In this document: in pieces, positions 1 to 8,574 of the stretch
Position numbering within the stretch: position 1 is the first letter of the stretch
Layout: each line of letters begins with the position of its first letter
Assembly (NCBI GenBank): GCA_036268875.1
Contig: DATATI010000066.1
Span: forward strand, 1-64,000
Length of the DNA: 64,000 nucleotides
Source of the DNA: Polyangia bacterium
Lineage (GTDB): Bacteria > Myxococcota_A > Polyangia > Fen-1088
Reading direction: 5' to 3'
Program-made: the position numbers and the translations under genes
Notes under the pieces: generated by a model
Databases searched by the model: none
Told to the model about the DNA's origin: nothing
The model's input: the letters and a program-made list of their open reading frames with translations, nothing else

Positions 1-11
1 TGGGACGAGCG

Positions 12-292
12 GTAACCGAGGCTGCACGCGCGGCTTGGACGGCGCGACAAATTCGGCGTGGTGGGCCGCTTGGCTGCTTTCGTCGCCGCATGGCATCCGA
101 CCGGCTCCGGAACAAGGCTTCCCGACGGCGGAAGGCCTCCCGGTTCGAAGGTCCAACGGATGCCATGCGGCGACGAAAGCCTTGATGGGAGAGGTGGCGT
201 AGACAGAGGCCTTCCGCGGGTGGGAAGCCGCCAAGCGGCCCAGGCCGGCCAATTTGTCGCCACGTCCAAGCCGCGCGTGCAGCCTCGGTTAC
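12..292. repeat. Interlocked set of three inverted repeats
   Basis: This non-coding stretch contains three inverted repeats whose arms cross. 12-40 is a perfect 29-bp inverted copy of 264-292. 76-99 is a perfect 24-bp inverted copy of 157-180. 116-139 matches the complement of 206-229 at 22 of 24 positions. A shorter match (gccgcttggc near 66 with gccaagcggc near 230) lies between. Arm order is A, C, D, C', D', A', so C and D cannot both pair in a simple hairpin: either a pseudoknot forms, or this is a rearranged pair of inverted repeat copies. A 93-codon open frame covers 58-339 but shows no protein family. Function unknown. Confidence 0.8.
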
Positions 293-335
293 GTTACCGA
301 TTCACCCCTCGATCTCGCTTCAACCTGATTGCGGC

Positions 336-1619
336 CTAGAGCATCTCGTCTTCGGCGTGGGCGATCAGATCTTCGTAGCGCCGGCGATCCACCGACAGAT
401 CGCACTCGCCCAGAAACGCCGCGTAGCTCATGAACGCCGTCAGATACGACAGGTCGCGCGCCCAGTCGGGCAGATAGCGCGGCTCGCTGACCACGCCCTC
501 GCGCAAGAGGCGCCCGAACAGCGGCACGTCGTCGAGATCGATCTTGCCGGCGAAAAACAACCGCACCAGCTCGAGGTGGCCCTTCACCAGGCAGACCCGC
601 AGGAAGTTGGTCACCCGCAGAAGACCGTCCAGATAGCAGACGTCCTTGGTGAACGGCGCCCCACCCTCGACGACGCCGCCGCGGCAAACCCGGCGGGCGC
701 AGTCGTACGCGGCCGCCTCGCCGTGGCCGTGGCTCAAGAAAAACTGGTAGAGGTGCAGGAAATCCGCGCCGTCCTCGGCCATCTTGATGGCCAGCGTCCG
801 GTCGGCCAGGCGCAACAGGCGCTCGAGGCTGGTGGAACGGGTAATGAACTCCGTCAGCACGGCCAGGCCTTCTTGGGTGGCGGTGGTGCGCGGCGAGGCG
901 TAGCCGGTGAACGACAGATACGGCTGGGCCCGGCCGTTGAGCGCCGTGGCCAGGTGCACATGGCCCTCGTGAAATTCCAGCTGCGACAGATCGCGCCGCG
1001 AAAAGCGCGCCCCGCGTTTGATCTTCACGCCGTCCACGCCGGCCACCGCTTTGGCGGCGATGCCGTCGGCCAGCTCGACGCGGATGGGATGCTCGGGGAA
1101 AAAATGGGCGAAACGGGCGGCCAGAATCGGCAGCACCTCCTCCGCCGACAACGTCAGCTCGTCGACCGGGCTGGGCAGGTTCGCCGTGCCGGCCACGCTG
1201 CTGACCACCTTGGCGAAGTGATCGGCCAGATCCAGGTTGGTGGTCTTGCGATCGGCGGTGAGACTGGCCGGGCGGCCATAAAGCTCGACCGAATGATAAT
1301 AAAATTCCTTCTTGCCCACCGCCTGCAGCATGCGGCCGGCGGTGAGGTATGAATCGCAGGTGTCGCGCAGGAACCTTTCAATGGCGTTGTCGCCGGTGAT
1401 CTTCGCTTTCAAGCCGCGAAAGCGATCGACGGCCGCGCCCACCTCGGGTGACACGCGGTACTCGGGGCGCGGCAGCGCGCGGCCTTGCGAGGCGAAGAAC
1501 GCCCGTTCTACTTCTTCGGGCCAGGAGATCGCGCGCAGGACGCGGATGGGACGTTGTGCTTCCAGAATCTCGGCGGAGATCTCTTTGATGCCGCTTAAAA
1601 CGCGCTCCGAAACCGCCAC
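336..1619 (-). CDS. DUF1704 / QEGLA-motif protein, putative metallopeptidase
   Basis: The 427-residue protein matches the DUF1704 family, known in bacteria as the flavohemoglobin expression-modulating QEGLA-motif protein. The QEGLA motif is visible at residues 249-253, after TAT. An HExxxH motif (HEGHVH, 217-222) lies 27 residues upstream; in the eukaryotic DUF1704 relative MATCAP this motif binds zinc in a tyrosine carboxypeptidase. A zinc-peptidase role here is therefore inferred from family knowledge. The length is normal for the bacterial family and the protein is soluble, without a signal peptide. No flavohemoglobin gene is nearby. The gene reads towards the inverted-repeat region and is followed by no other gene in this window. 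Confidence 0.85.
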   Translation of the reverse strand: MAVSERVLSGIKEISAEILEAQRPIRVLRAISWPEEVERAFFASQGRALPRPEYRVSPEVGAAVDRFRGLKAKITGDNAIERFLRDTCDSYLTAGRMLQAVGKKEFYYHSVELYGRPASLTADRKTTNLDLADHFAKVVSSVAGTANLPSPVDELTLSAEEVLPILAARFAHFFPEHPIRVELADGIAAKAVAGVDGVKIKRGARFSRRDLSQLEFHEGHVHLATALNGRAQPYLSFTGYASPRTTATQEGLAVLTEFITRSTSLERLLRLADRTLAIKMAEDGADFLHLYQFFLSHGHGEAAAYDCARRVCRGGVVEGGAPFTKDVCYLDGLLRVTNFLRVCLVKGHLELVRLFFAGKIDLDDVPLFGRLLREGVVSEPRYLPDWARDLSYLTAFMSYAAFLGECDLSVDRRRYEDLIAHAEDEML

Positions 1620-1648
1620 CCGCGCTAGCGCTCCGCTCCTGCCATACG

Positions 1649-2539
1649 TTACGTCCCCACCCCGACGCGAATTCCCGGCGGCACCGAATAGGTGATCCAG
1701 GCGTTGCCGCCCACCACTGCGCCCTGGCCGATCACCGTGCTGCCGCCCAGGATGGTGGCGTTGGCGTAGATGATCACGTCGTCCTCGATGGTCGGGTGGC
1801 GCTTGCGGCCGTGCGGGCGATCGGTGCGGCCGCGATCGCGGACCGAGAGCGCGCCCAACGTGACGCCCTGATAGATGCGCACCCGGTTGCCGATCAATGT
1901 GGTCTCGCCGACCACGATGCCGGTGCCATGGTCGATGAAGAACGATTCGCCGATGGTGGCGCCCGGGTGAATGTCGATGCCGGTGCGCGAGTGCGCGTGC
2001 TCGGTCAACATGCGCGGCACCACCTCGGCGCCCCCGTGCAGCAGGTGATGGGCCACGCGGTAGATGGCGATGGCGTAGAGGCCGGGATAGCAGGCGACGA
2101 TCTCGTCGATGCCGCTGGCGGCGGGATCGGATTCGAAGGCGGCCAGCACGTCCTTGCCCAGGACGGCGCGCACGTCGGGCAGCGCCTCCAGCAGGCGGCG
2201 GGTGATCGCTTGCGCGCGCCGCTGGCAGCGATCGTTCTTGATCTGGCTCTTCGGGCAGCGCCGGTGCAGGCCCAGAAACAACGACGCCGCCAGGCGCGCC
2301 TCCAATGTCTCGATGGTCGTGGCCACGTGATCGCGGAGAGCGCCGTCTTCGTTGCCCATGCGGTGCGATTCGGGAAACAGCACCTCGATCAGCTCGTCGG
2401 CCAGAATGCGGATGTCGTGGCGCGACGGCAGCGGCCCCTCGGAGGCCAACCCGGCGCGCAGACCGGCCGCCGCCGACAGCACCCGATCGGCCAGCCCAGC
2501 GTACGGGGAGCGTGCGGTCGGTCGTCTTTGGGTGGCCAT
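1649..2539 (-). CDS. cysE: Serine O-acetyltransferase
   Basis: The product transfers acetyl from acetyl-CoA to serine, the first step of cysteine synthesis. The C-terminal third shows left-handed beta-helix hexapeptides and the SAT signature (ARIGTGIDIHPGA-like block, here SRTGIDIHPGATIGESFFID, followed by HGTGIVVGETT and GVTLGAL). The N-terminal half is the alpha-helical SAT domain. I chose the ATG at 2539 (MATQRR), 13 bases after the stop of the upstream gene. The frame stays open to 2587, but that longer form would overlap the upstream gene. No cysteine synthase gene lies beside it, so the job is inferred from family alone. Confidence 0.88.
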   Translation of the reverse strand: MATQRRPTARSPYAGLADRVLSAAAGLRAGLASEGPLPSRHDIRILADELIEVLFPESHRMGNEDGALRDHVATTIETLEARLAASLFLGLHRRCPKSQIKNDRCQRRAQAITRRLLEALPDVRAVLGKDVLAAFESDPAASGIDEIVACYPGLYAIAIYRVAHHLLHGGAEVVPRMLTEHAHSRTGIDIHPGATIGESFFIDHGTGIVVGETTLIGNRVRIYQGVTLGALSVRDRGRTDRPHGRKRHPTIEDDVIIYANATILGGSTVIGQGAVVGGNAWITYSVPPGIRVGVGT

Positions 2540-2552
2540 CGCGCCTACGTTA

Positions 2553-3479
2553 CTACGGCGCCGGGCGGGCATCACGTTGTTCGACACGGTCTGCCACCAG
2601 GGCCGCCAGCTTGGTCAGCACCTCATCGTGGCGCGCCTCCGGCACCGTCACCCGGGTGGGCATCCCGCCGCCTAGATTGAAAAGCTTGACGAAGTCGAAG
2701 CCCGATTCGAAGTCGGCGGCGATGGTCAGGGCGCCCGAATCGCGCACCACCGCCACCGGCGCGCGTTCTTGACCGAGCAACAGAAGCTCGGTCTTGTCGA
2801 ACGGCGCTCCCGAAGACACCTCGACGTAGGCGACGCCCCTGGCGACGTGAAACCGCTCGGCCAGGCGACGCGACTGCTCAAGCAGCGGATCGATCTCGCG
2901 GGCGGCGTGTTCGATCTCTTCCCAGTGCAGCGGCGCTTTGGTGCGGGCCACCAGATACTGGACGATTCTGTTCTTCAGGGTCTCGTCGCGAAAGCGGGCC
3001 CGCAGCGCGCGGTCGATGCGCGATGCGATGGGCCCGGGTGTGCCGCGGCGGGTGTCGACGGCGCGGGCGTCGTCGTCGGCGCCCGGGTACGGCTCGACGC
3101 CGCCCAGAACCCACTTCGCGCCCGAGTAGATGCCGTCCAGATCCAGGTGCACCGCGATGGTGTCGACTGGACCGGCGGCCAGCACCACCTCGGGTGTGAC
3201 CATCTCCGGGCAGGCGCCGTGCTGCGCCTTGGTCGCCAGCACGAACCGCTTGTCGTCGGCGAAGTCGATGTGGCGTTCGTGATCGTGGTGATCGACCCAG
3301 GCGGCCAGGCGGCTGCCGAGACCGCGGATGAAAGGCAAGGTCGTCTTCTCGAACGACGACCCGCCGCCAGCGCTGGCAAAGGCCACATCCAGGACGGCGA
3401 CGCGCCCTTTGATCCGATCTGCCGGTGGCAACGTGCGCGGGGTCAGATAGACGAACGGCGGGATCGAGGGGGCGGTCAC
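2553..3479 (-). CDS. DHH-type phosphoesterase-like protein
   Basis: The 308-residue cytoplasmic protein carries a DHH motif (VDHHDHERH, DHH at residues 63-65), preceded by an Asp-containing strand (VAVLDVAF, about 28-35) and followed by an LDLDG block near 113. This is the pattern of metal-binding residues in DHH phosphoesterases (RecJ, NrnA and relatives). A clear DHHA1 C-terminal domain with its GGGH motif is not evident; there is a GGGMPTR stretch near 275 that could play that part. The substrate cannot be told. It sits just upstream of the serine acetyltransferase on the same strand with a gap of 13 bases, so the two are probably co-transcribed. Confidence 0.6.
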   Translation of the reverse strand: MTAPSIPPFVYLTPRTLPPADRIKGRVAVLDVAFASAGGGSSFEKTTLPFIRGLGSRLAAWVDHHDHERHIDFADDKRFVLATKAQHGACPEMVTPEVVLAAGPVDTIAVHLDLDGIYSGAKWVLGGVEPYPGADDDARAVDTRRGTPGPIASRIDRALRARFRDETLKNRIVQYLVARTKAPLHWEEIEHAAREIDPLLEQSRRLAERFHVARGVAYVEVSSGAPFDKTELLLLGQERAPVAVVRDSGALTIAADFESGFDFVKLFNLGGGMPTRVTVPEARHDEVLTKLAALVADRVEQRDARPAP

Positions 3480-3587
3480 CGCCCAAAGATACTCGATGGC
3501 AGGCGACGGCGCGCGCGGGGCGACTTCGGGCGCCGCGCGGGGTCGGGCTCATACTGCGGCCAGTAGCCACCGCGGCGATCGGTCAGA

Positions 3588-4478
3588 CTACGGCGAGCAG
3601 AAGCCGTACTTGGCGCCCATCGGCTTGCAGGACATGCCGGACGGACAGGCAGCCTTGCTCGGGTTGCAGACGGTGCGGCAGACGGAGGTCGCCGGGGCGC
3701 CGTTGACGGACATGGTGATGCACGTCAGGCCGGCCTTGCAGTCGCTGTACAGCGTGCAGGCGGCGCCTTCGATGCCCGCCTTGTCGGGCGCCAGGCCCAT
3801 GCTGTTCGTCGGGCAGTCGCAAAGCGTCTTGCCGGTGTTGAGGAAGAAACAGGCCAGGTTGCCCGCGCAGCCGGTCTTGCCGATCGGGTCGCAATCCTGC
3901 CGGGGCACGTTGCAAACAGTGAACATCGACGGCACGCTCATCATCTGCGGGACCACCGGAATGTTGCACAGCACGTCGCTGTCCGGCTGGTTGCACTGAT
4001 CGTCGTCGTTGCAAAGCTTGTAACAGCGGTTCACTGCCGCGCATTCTTTTGCCTCGGCCAGACAAACCAGGCCTTGCGCGCAGTCGTCAAAGCCAAGTTC
4101 GTGGTCATTGGTCTGCATGCAGACCTGTCCCAGGGTCTTTGTCCCAATGGCCACACACCGGCTGGCCGCGCCGGCGGCGTTGCAGCGCTGGCCGCAGCCG
4201 CACCCGGTCTGACAAATCACGTTGCAAGCCTGTCCGCTGGGCGGTGGGTCAGCGCACAGCGCGGTCGATCCACCACAGTCAGTCGGTCCGCTGTCGGGTC
4301 GATAACAACGTCCGCTGGGGTGACAGAAGAAGCCGTCCGGACACATTCCCCCCTCGGAGCAGTGCAACCCTCCGTTGACGATGTTCGGATTGTAACAACC
4401 GTTCGACCCGGCGGTGGCGGCCACAGCCACCAATGCCAGGAACCCAAGGCCGATGGTCCGATGAAGGATTTTTTTCAT
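3588..4478 (-). CDS. Cys-rich secreted lipoprotein, paralogue of the preceding gene product
   Basis: The protein begins MKKILHRTIG with a hydrophobic signal segment and a Cys at 28 (AGSNGC), a loose lipobox. The mature part has about thirty cysteines in EGF-like or disulfide-knot spacing, opening with a CYNPNIVNGGLHC block and CPDGFFCHPSGRCY. The same opening (CYRPHIADGGYLC, CPDGFLC) occurs in the protein encoded just upstream, so the two are tandem duplicates. Many Myxococcota encode such lipoproteins; their role is unknown, possibly cell-surface adhesion or sensing. I chose the ATG at 4478, 14 bases after the upstream stop, because an open frame continuing to 4592 would remove the signal peptide from the N-terminus. 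Confidence 0.75.
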   Translation of the reverse strand: MKKILHRTIGLGFLALVAVAATAGSNGCYNPNIVNGGLHCSEGGMCPDGFFCHPSGRCYRPDSGPTDCGGSTALCADPPPSGQACNVICQTGCGCGQRCNAAGAASRCVAIGTKTLGQVCMQTNDHELGFDDCAQGLVCLAEAKECAAVNRCYKLCNDDDQCNQPDSDVLCNIPVVPQMMSVPSMFTVCNVPRQDCDPIGKTGCAGNLACFFLNTGKTLCDCPTNSMGLAPDKAGIEGAACTLYSDCKAGLTCITMSVNGAPATSVCRTVCNPSKAACPSGMSCKPMGAKYGFCSP

Positions 4479-4492
4479 GAGGATCGTCAACG

Positions 4493-5428
4493 TTAAAGGC
4501 AGAATCCGTAGACCTTGCTGCCGTTGATGGGCCGGCAGGTGGCGCCGCCGTCGCAGGGATTCGATTGCGCCATTCCGCAGGTTGCGAGGCAACGTAGATC
4601 TCCTGAGTTATTCGCGTCTATACACGTGAGGCCCGGGAAGCAATCTTGCGTCTGTTCGCATGAATCCGATTCGCGCTTGTCGCCGTCGGGACAGTCGCAA
4701 AACGTCTTGTCCGGCACCACCGCAGACAGATAACACGTCTGGCCTCCCAGCGGGCAGCCGCTAGCAGCCGTATTTACCGGATCGCAGGTGCGGAACGGAA
4801 CTTCGCACACCTTGAAACCGCCGGGGTTGCCCAACTTGGCGGCTGGCCGCGAGCACGACGAACCGGGACAGTCGTCGTCGGTGCGGCAATACTGAAAGCA
4901 ATGCATGCCGCATCCTTCGTGCAGACACACCAGCCCCGCCGCGCAGCTGTCGGTCTGGGCCGGCGATCCCGCCGAAGCGATGTCGCAAGAGACGCCGACC
5001 GGCAGATTGCCGGGCAACGGCTGCGAGCACGTCGGCGAGCCGGCCGAATTCACGATGCACCGCTGTTCGCAGCCGGCGCATCCGCTTTGACAGTACGGAT
5101 CACAGCTTCGGCCGCCTCCCTGCGGCGTACAGTTGGGACGCGGCTGGATGCACATCGCCTCCATTTGATCGGGCTTCGGATCGGACGGCAGGGTGTCCGG
5201 ATGGACGTCCCTGGGCAGATCGGTCGCGGCGCCGTCCGTGGAAATTTGATGTCGGCAAGTGTTGCTTCCGGGGTCGCAAAGAAACCCGTCCGGACATTGT
5301 TTGTTGGGCAGCGGCGCGCACAGGTAGCCACCGTCGGCGATGTGCGGGCGGTAACAAGCGGACGCAACCACCATCGTGGCTAGGACTGCACCAAAGCCAA
5401 TCTGGCTCGCCTGACGGGCATCGCGCAT
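4493..5428 (-). CDS. Cys-rich secreted lipoprotein
   Basis: About 311 residues. The N-terminus MRDARQASQI is followed by a hydrophobic stretch and VVASAC, with the lipid-acceptor Cys at 25. After this come CYRPHIADGG, CPDGFLCDPGSNTC, a short Pro/Asp-rich linker and repeated Cys clusters such as CDPYCQSGCAGCEQRC. Spacing of cysteines parallels the downstream neighbour across the whole length. I prefer the ATG at 5428; a TTG at 5440 in frame would add four residues. The gene lies directly behind the TPR membrane protein and before its paralogue, so the three probably form one transcript. No enzymatic motif is visible; a surface or periplasmic binding role is only a guess. Confidence 0.75.
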   Translation of the reverse strand: MRDARQASQIGFGAVLATMVVASACYRPHIADGGYLCAPLPNKQCPDGFLCDPGSNTCRHQISTDGAATDLPRDVHPDTLPSDPKPDQMEAMCIQPRPNCTPQGGGRSCDPYCQSGCAGCEQRCIVNSAGSPTCSQPLPGNLPVGVSCDIASAGSPAQTDSCAAGLVCLHEGCGMHCFQYCRTDDDCPGSSCSRPAAKLGNPGGFKVCEVPFRTCDPVNTAASGCPLGGQTCYLSAVVPDKTFCDCPDGDKRESDSCEQTQDCFPGLTCIDANNSGDLRCLATCGMAQSNPCDGGATCRPINGSKVYGFCL

Positions 5429-5444
5429 CCTGGGTTGCAACGTC

Positions 5445-6380
5445 TCAGAATGACCAGCCGGCCTGGGCCCCCATGTACCCCACGCCGATCACGGGCGCCA
5501 CCGACGGCGCCGAGTTGTGCGGTGTCGCTTCCGGTGATGGGGAGAAGGACGATCCCGAAGAAGGCGTGGTCAGAAGGACGATGCCGCCGGCCACGATGGT
5601 GGCGGCGCTGAACGACCCCAAGACGATGGCCACCAGGTTGGCGTTCTTGCCGTTGGTCTCCACCGCCGGGTTGAAATAGACCGAACCGGCGGACTGCGAT
5701 TCGCTGCTGAGCTTGTCGGCCTTCTCCTGGGCGATCTTGCCCTGCCAGATACTGGCTCCGCCCAGGATCGCGCCCACCCCCAGCAGGACCGCGCCGACCA
5801 CAAAGTGGGCCGTCCGGTTGCCAGACTGAACCGGCGCCGGTTCCAGCGGTATCACTGGTGTCGGCTCGGTGATGGCGGGCGGCGGCACGGTCGGCGGCGG
5901 CGGCGTGGGCGGGGAAGCGATCGGGCTGACGGGTGTCGGCGTGGGCATGGGCGTGGGCGCCACCGGGACCATCGGCGCCCCGGCCTTCTTGCGCTCGTCC
6001 ACCACCTTCTCCAACTCGGCGATGCGTCGTTCGACGATTTCTCGGTTGGGCGCGCTGGGTGATCGCTGCAAATAGCGGCGATAAAAGCGGATCGCTTCCG
6101 ATAGCTGGTCACTGAGACGATACGCCTGGGCGATGTTGTAGATCATCGCCGCGTCGCCGCCTATCTCGTAGGCCTTCTGATATTCCTCGATGGCTTCCTG
6201 GTACTTGCCCACGTCATAAGCCCGCGTGGCTTTGTCGTAGTGCAGCTTCATATCCGCCTTCTGTTGCGGCGAAAGCTGCATCGCCTGCGCCGAGGCGCCG
6301 GCGAAAAATACCCAGACTCCCAATGCTGCGGCGAGAACGACAACCTTTCCGGATCCGGCCGACCACTGCGCGCGCGTCAT
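5445..6380 (-). CDS. TPR protein with C-terminal membrane hairpin
   Basis: The protein starts with a signal peptide (MTRAQWSAGSG, then a hydrophobic core ending ASAQA). Residues about 40-130 form TPR units (YDVGKYQEAIEEYQKAYEIG, then AAMIYNIAQAYRLSDQLSEA). A charged helix and a long Pro-rich linker (about 140-195) follow. The C-terminus has two transmembrane segments (HFVVGAVLLGVGAILGGASI and LVAIVLGSFSAATIVAGGIV) separated by a loop. Proteins of this build are common in Myxococcota beside Cys-rich lipoproteins and kinases. I chose the ATG at 6380, preceded by GGGGAC; the frame stays open upstream to 6464 but the signal peptide argues for the shorter form. It heads the three-gene minus-strand group. 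Function unknown; a scaffold between periplasmic parts is plausible. Confidence 0.75.
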   Translation of the reverse strand: MTRAQWSAGSGKVVVLAAALGVWVFFAGASAQAMQLSPQQKADMKLHYDKATRAYDVGKYQEAIEEYQKAYEIGGDAAMIYNIAQAYRLSDQLSEAIRFYRRYLQRSPSAPNREIVERRIAELEKVVDERKKAGAPMVPVAPTPMPTPTPVSPIASPPTPPPPTVPPPAITEPTPVIPLEPAPVQSGNRTAHFVVGAVLLGVGAILGGASIWQGKIAQEKADKLSSESQSAGSVYFNPAVETNGKNANLVAIVLGSFSAATIVAGGIVLLTTPSSGSSFSPSPEATPHNSAPSVAPVIGVGYMGAQAGWSF

Positions 6381-6558
6381 GGAGTCCCCAAAATTAAGTG
6401 AGCTGACACTGAAACTTTTCCAACGGTAACCTACCCTACTGGAACGGATCTGAAAAGGGGCCAAAGGCTTGCGGTCCTTTCCGCGCCCCTCGCGCCGCCG
6501 CCGAGATTCGTAGTAGCGTGCAGCGGTCCGTCACCGACCCGCCCCCCTGGAGGTTCCG

Positions 6559-7566
6559 ATGCGCGATCGCGGTCTGCGTTCTGCCCCCTTCGCTGCGACC
6601 AGCTTGGCTCGGCTTTGCTTGTGTTCCGTTTTGGGCCTGGCCGCCAGCGCCAGCGCCCTGTCCTGCGCCCAGAAGACCGAAGCGCCCTCGGTCTGCTGCG
6701 ATCAACCGAAGTTTCCACCCGGCATCCCGGCCTTCACGGTCGTGACCGACGACTCGACAGGGCCCTCCGACGGACAGGACGTGCGCATCAAGGTGGCCCT
6801 GCGGCAGAAGACCTCGCGCGACAATCTCTACAAGTCGATGCAGTTCCTCTATCGGTACGCCATGACCCGCCGGTCGTTCGAGCCCACCACCTTCACCGGC
6901 CAGTTCTTCACCACCGAGGGCGAGGCGCAGTCGGGCGCTAACCCGGTGGCCAAGATCTGGCGGGACCGTTCGGACCAGGGCCCGAAGTGCGAAAACGGCG
7001 TGGCGCTGGATTTCGGCGAGCAGATCGACAAGGCGTTCGCCTACAGCCTCAATCGCGCCGAGCCGGAGGACCTGGCTGACACCTGCCACCTTTCGCAGAA
7101 AAAAGCCCAACCGCGCTTTGACGAAAAGTTCACCCACAAGGCGATCTACAAGATCGATCCGGCTCATCACGCCGCGGAGGTGAACTATCCGTACCTCGAG
7201 ACCGGCAAGGACGAGTACGCCAAGTCGCTGACCTTCAACGCCGCCATGACCTACTGGGCCGAGTTCACCAACACCATGTTCAGCAAGGCGCCCGAGCTCG
7301 CCGAGCTGACCTACAACGGGATCCTCGACGATCAGCCGGTCTTGAAGATCACCGTCACCCGGCAAGAGTTCGATTCCAAGCTGTCCACAGTCCAAGAAAC
7401 CATCGCCTCCTACGCGGCCATCACCTTCGCCAAGCTCGGTCTGCACAAGACCGACGACAAAGGCGCGCTCAAGGATCAGGAGCAGCAGAAGACCAAGACG
7501 TACAAAGCCGCGCTGTCGTTCTTGCCGAAGAACCGGGTCTTCGTTTCGCCGAAACTGAAGACGTAG
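6559..7566 (+). CDS. Secreted hypothetical lipoprotein-like protein
   Basis: I do not recognise this 335-residue protein. It starts with a basic N-terminus, a hydrophobic stretch and ASALSC, so it is either a lipoprotein (Cys about 36) or cleaved nearby. The mature part is hydrophilic, rich in Lys, Thr and Phe, with few cysteines (CCDQPKFPPG just after the signal, then PKCENG and DTCHLS). The C-terminal portion has helical charged segments (KTDDKGALKDQEQQKTKTYK). An AGG within gaggttccgATG precedes the start. It is divergent from the TPR gene, the two sharing about 180 bases of upstream DNA (6381-6558). No motif indicates an activity. Confidence 0.6.
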   Translation: MRDRGLRSAPFAATSLARLCLCSVLGLAASASALSCAQKTEAPSVCCDQPKFPPGIPAFTVVTDDSTGPSDGQDVRIKVALRQKTSRDNLYKSMQFLYRYAMTRRSFEPTTFTGQFFTTEGEAQSGANPVAKIWRDRSDQGPKCENGVALDFGEQIDKAFAYSLNRAEPEDLADTCHLSQKKAQPRFDEKFTHKAIYKIDPAHHAAEVNYPYLETGKDEYAKSLTFNAAMTYWAEFTNTMFSKAPELAELTYNGILDDQPVLKITVTRQEFDSKLSTVQETIASYAAITFAKLGLHKTDDKGALKDQEQQKTKTYKAALSFLPKNRVFVSPKLKT

Positions 7567-7575
7567 TATCTCGCC

Positions 7576-7599
7576 ACAACGATTTCGAGGGTTGTTTTT
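7576..7599 (+). terminator. Weak intrinsic terminator candidate
   Basis: ACAAC (7576-7580) can pair with GTTGT (7591-7595), and four more T residues follow. The stem is only 5 bp with a 10-base loop, but it lies 10 bases after the stop of the secreted hypothetical gene, and the T-run stands out in GC-rich DNA. Confidence 0.3.
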
Positions 7600-7683
7600 C
7601 CAGAATCGTCAATCGGCTAATTCGGTCGTTTTTTTGGCGATGCGCCGCTTCGGTTCTACGCTGGCGGTTCAACGGCGACGGCG

Positions 7684-8574
7684 ATGTATCAGATTCGAAT
7701 CGGCTGCCAGCTCAATTACTTCGCGCCCACGGCCACGCCGTCGGTGTTCATCGTGCAGCCGTTGCCACAGCCGCGACAGTCGCTCTTGCGTGAAAGCTTC
7801 GATACGGCGGGCGCGGCGATGACGGGCGCCTACGTCGACGGGTTCGGTAACCGCTGCCAGCGGGTGACCCTGGCGGCCGGCGATTCGGTTCTCCGCTACG
7901 ACGCTCTGGCTTCGGTTTCGCGCGACGCGGACGCTTTTCGGCCCGAGGCGCGCGCCGTGCCGCCACAAGAACTGCCGTCCGAACTTTTGCGCTTCACGCT
8001 GCCCAGTCGGTACGCCGAGACCGACGAGCTGCTTGGTTTTGCCTGGGAGCGCTTTTCCCGGGTGCCGGCCGGCTGGGAACGGGCCCGCGCCATCTGCGAT
8101 TGGGCCCACTGCAATGTCGAGTACAAGCCCGGCAGCAGCGCCCCCGATTGGTCGGCGGCCGACGTGCTGGCGCGCCGGCAAGGCGTCTGCCGCGATCGCG
8201 CGCACGTGGTGATCGCGCTTTGCCGCGCGTTCAACATGCCGGCCCGCTATGCGGTCTCGTACCTGCCCGACATCGACGTGCCCGACGACGGCGCCACCAT
8301 GGATTTTCACGCCTACGCCGAGGTCTGGCTGGAAGGCGGCTGGCACGTCTTCGATCCGCACGGCCTTTCTCCGCGCAAAGGGCGCATCTTCATCGCCAGC
8401 GGTCTCGACGCCGCCGACGCCGCTTTCGCCACGCTGTACGGCGCCGCCTCGCTGACCCGCTTGCGGGTGTGGGCCGACGCCGTTCCGTCGCTGGTCACCG
8501 AGGCCCTGTCGCCAATCGCGCTCGCGCCCGGAGCGGCCGCCTTCGTCGTCAGCGGCCAGACGATGTTCTCCTAG
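7684..8574 (+). CDS. Transglutaminase-like cysteine protein
   Basis: The 296-residue protein has the transglutaminase-like catalytic triad: Cys in RQGVCRDRAHV (about 162), His in MDFHAYAEVW (about 206) and Asp in WHVFDPHG (about 221). An N-terminal beta domain (LNYFAPTATPSVFIVQPLP) of the kind found in bacterial transglutaminase-like proteins precedes it. Members of this group are peptidases or cross-linking enzymes; the substrate here is unknown. No signal peptide is visible, so it is probably cytoplasmic. Its stop codon overlaps that of the convergent small membrane protein in the palindrome CTAG at 8571-8574. Confidence 0.82.
   Translation: MYQIRIGCQLNYFAPTATPSVFIVQPLPQPRQSLLRESFDTAGAAMTGAYVDGFGNRCQRVTLAAGDSVLRYDALASVSRDADAFRPEARAVPPQELPSELLRFTLPSRYAETDELLGFAWERFSRVPAGWERARAICDWAHCNVEYKPGSSAPDWSAADVLARRQGVCRDRAHVVIALCRAFNMPARYAVSYLPDIDVPDDGATMDFHAYAEVWLEGGWHVFDPHGLSPRKGRIFIASGLDAADAAFATLYGAASLTRLRVWADAVPSLVTEALSPIALAPGAAAFVVSGQTMFS

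Noticed and set aside
58-339. 93-codon frame at the window start
   Set aside because: It lies across the crossing inverted repeats and has no protein-like pattern.
357-1352. Long plus-strand frame opposite the QEGLA gene
   Set aside because: No recognisable motif; QEGLA and HExxxH motifs prove the other strand is coding.
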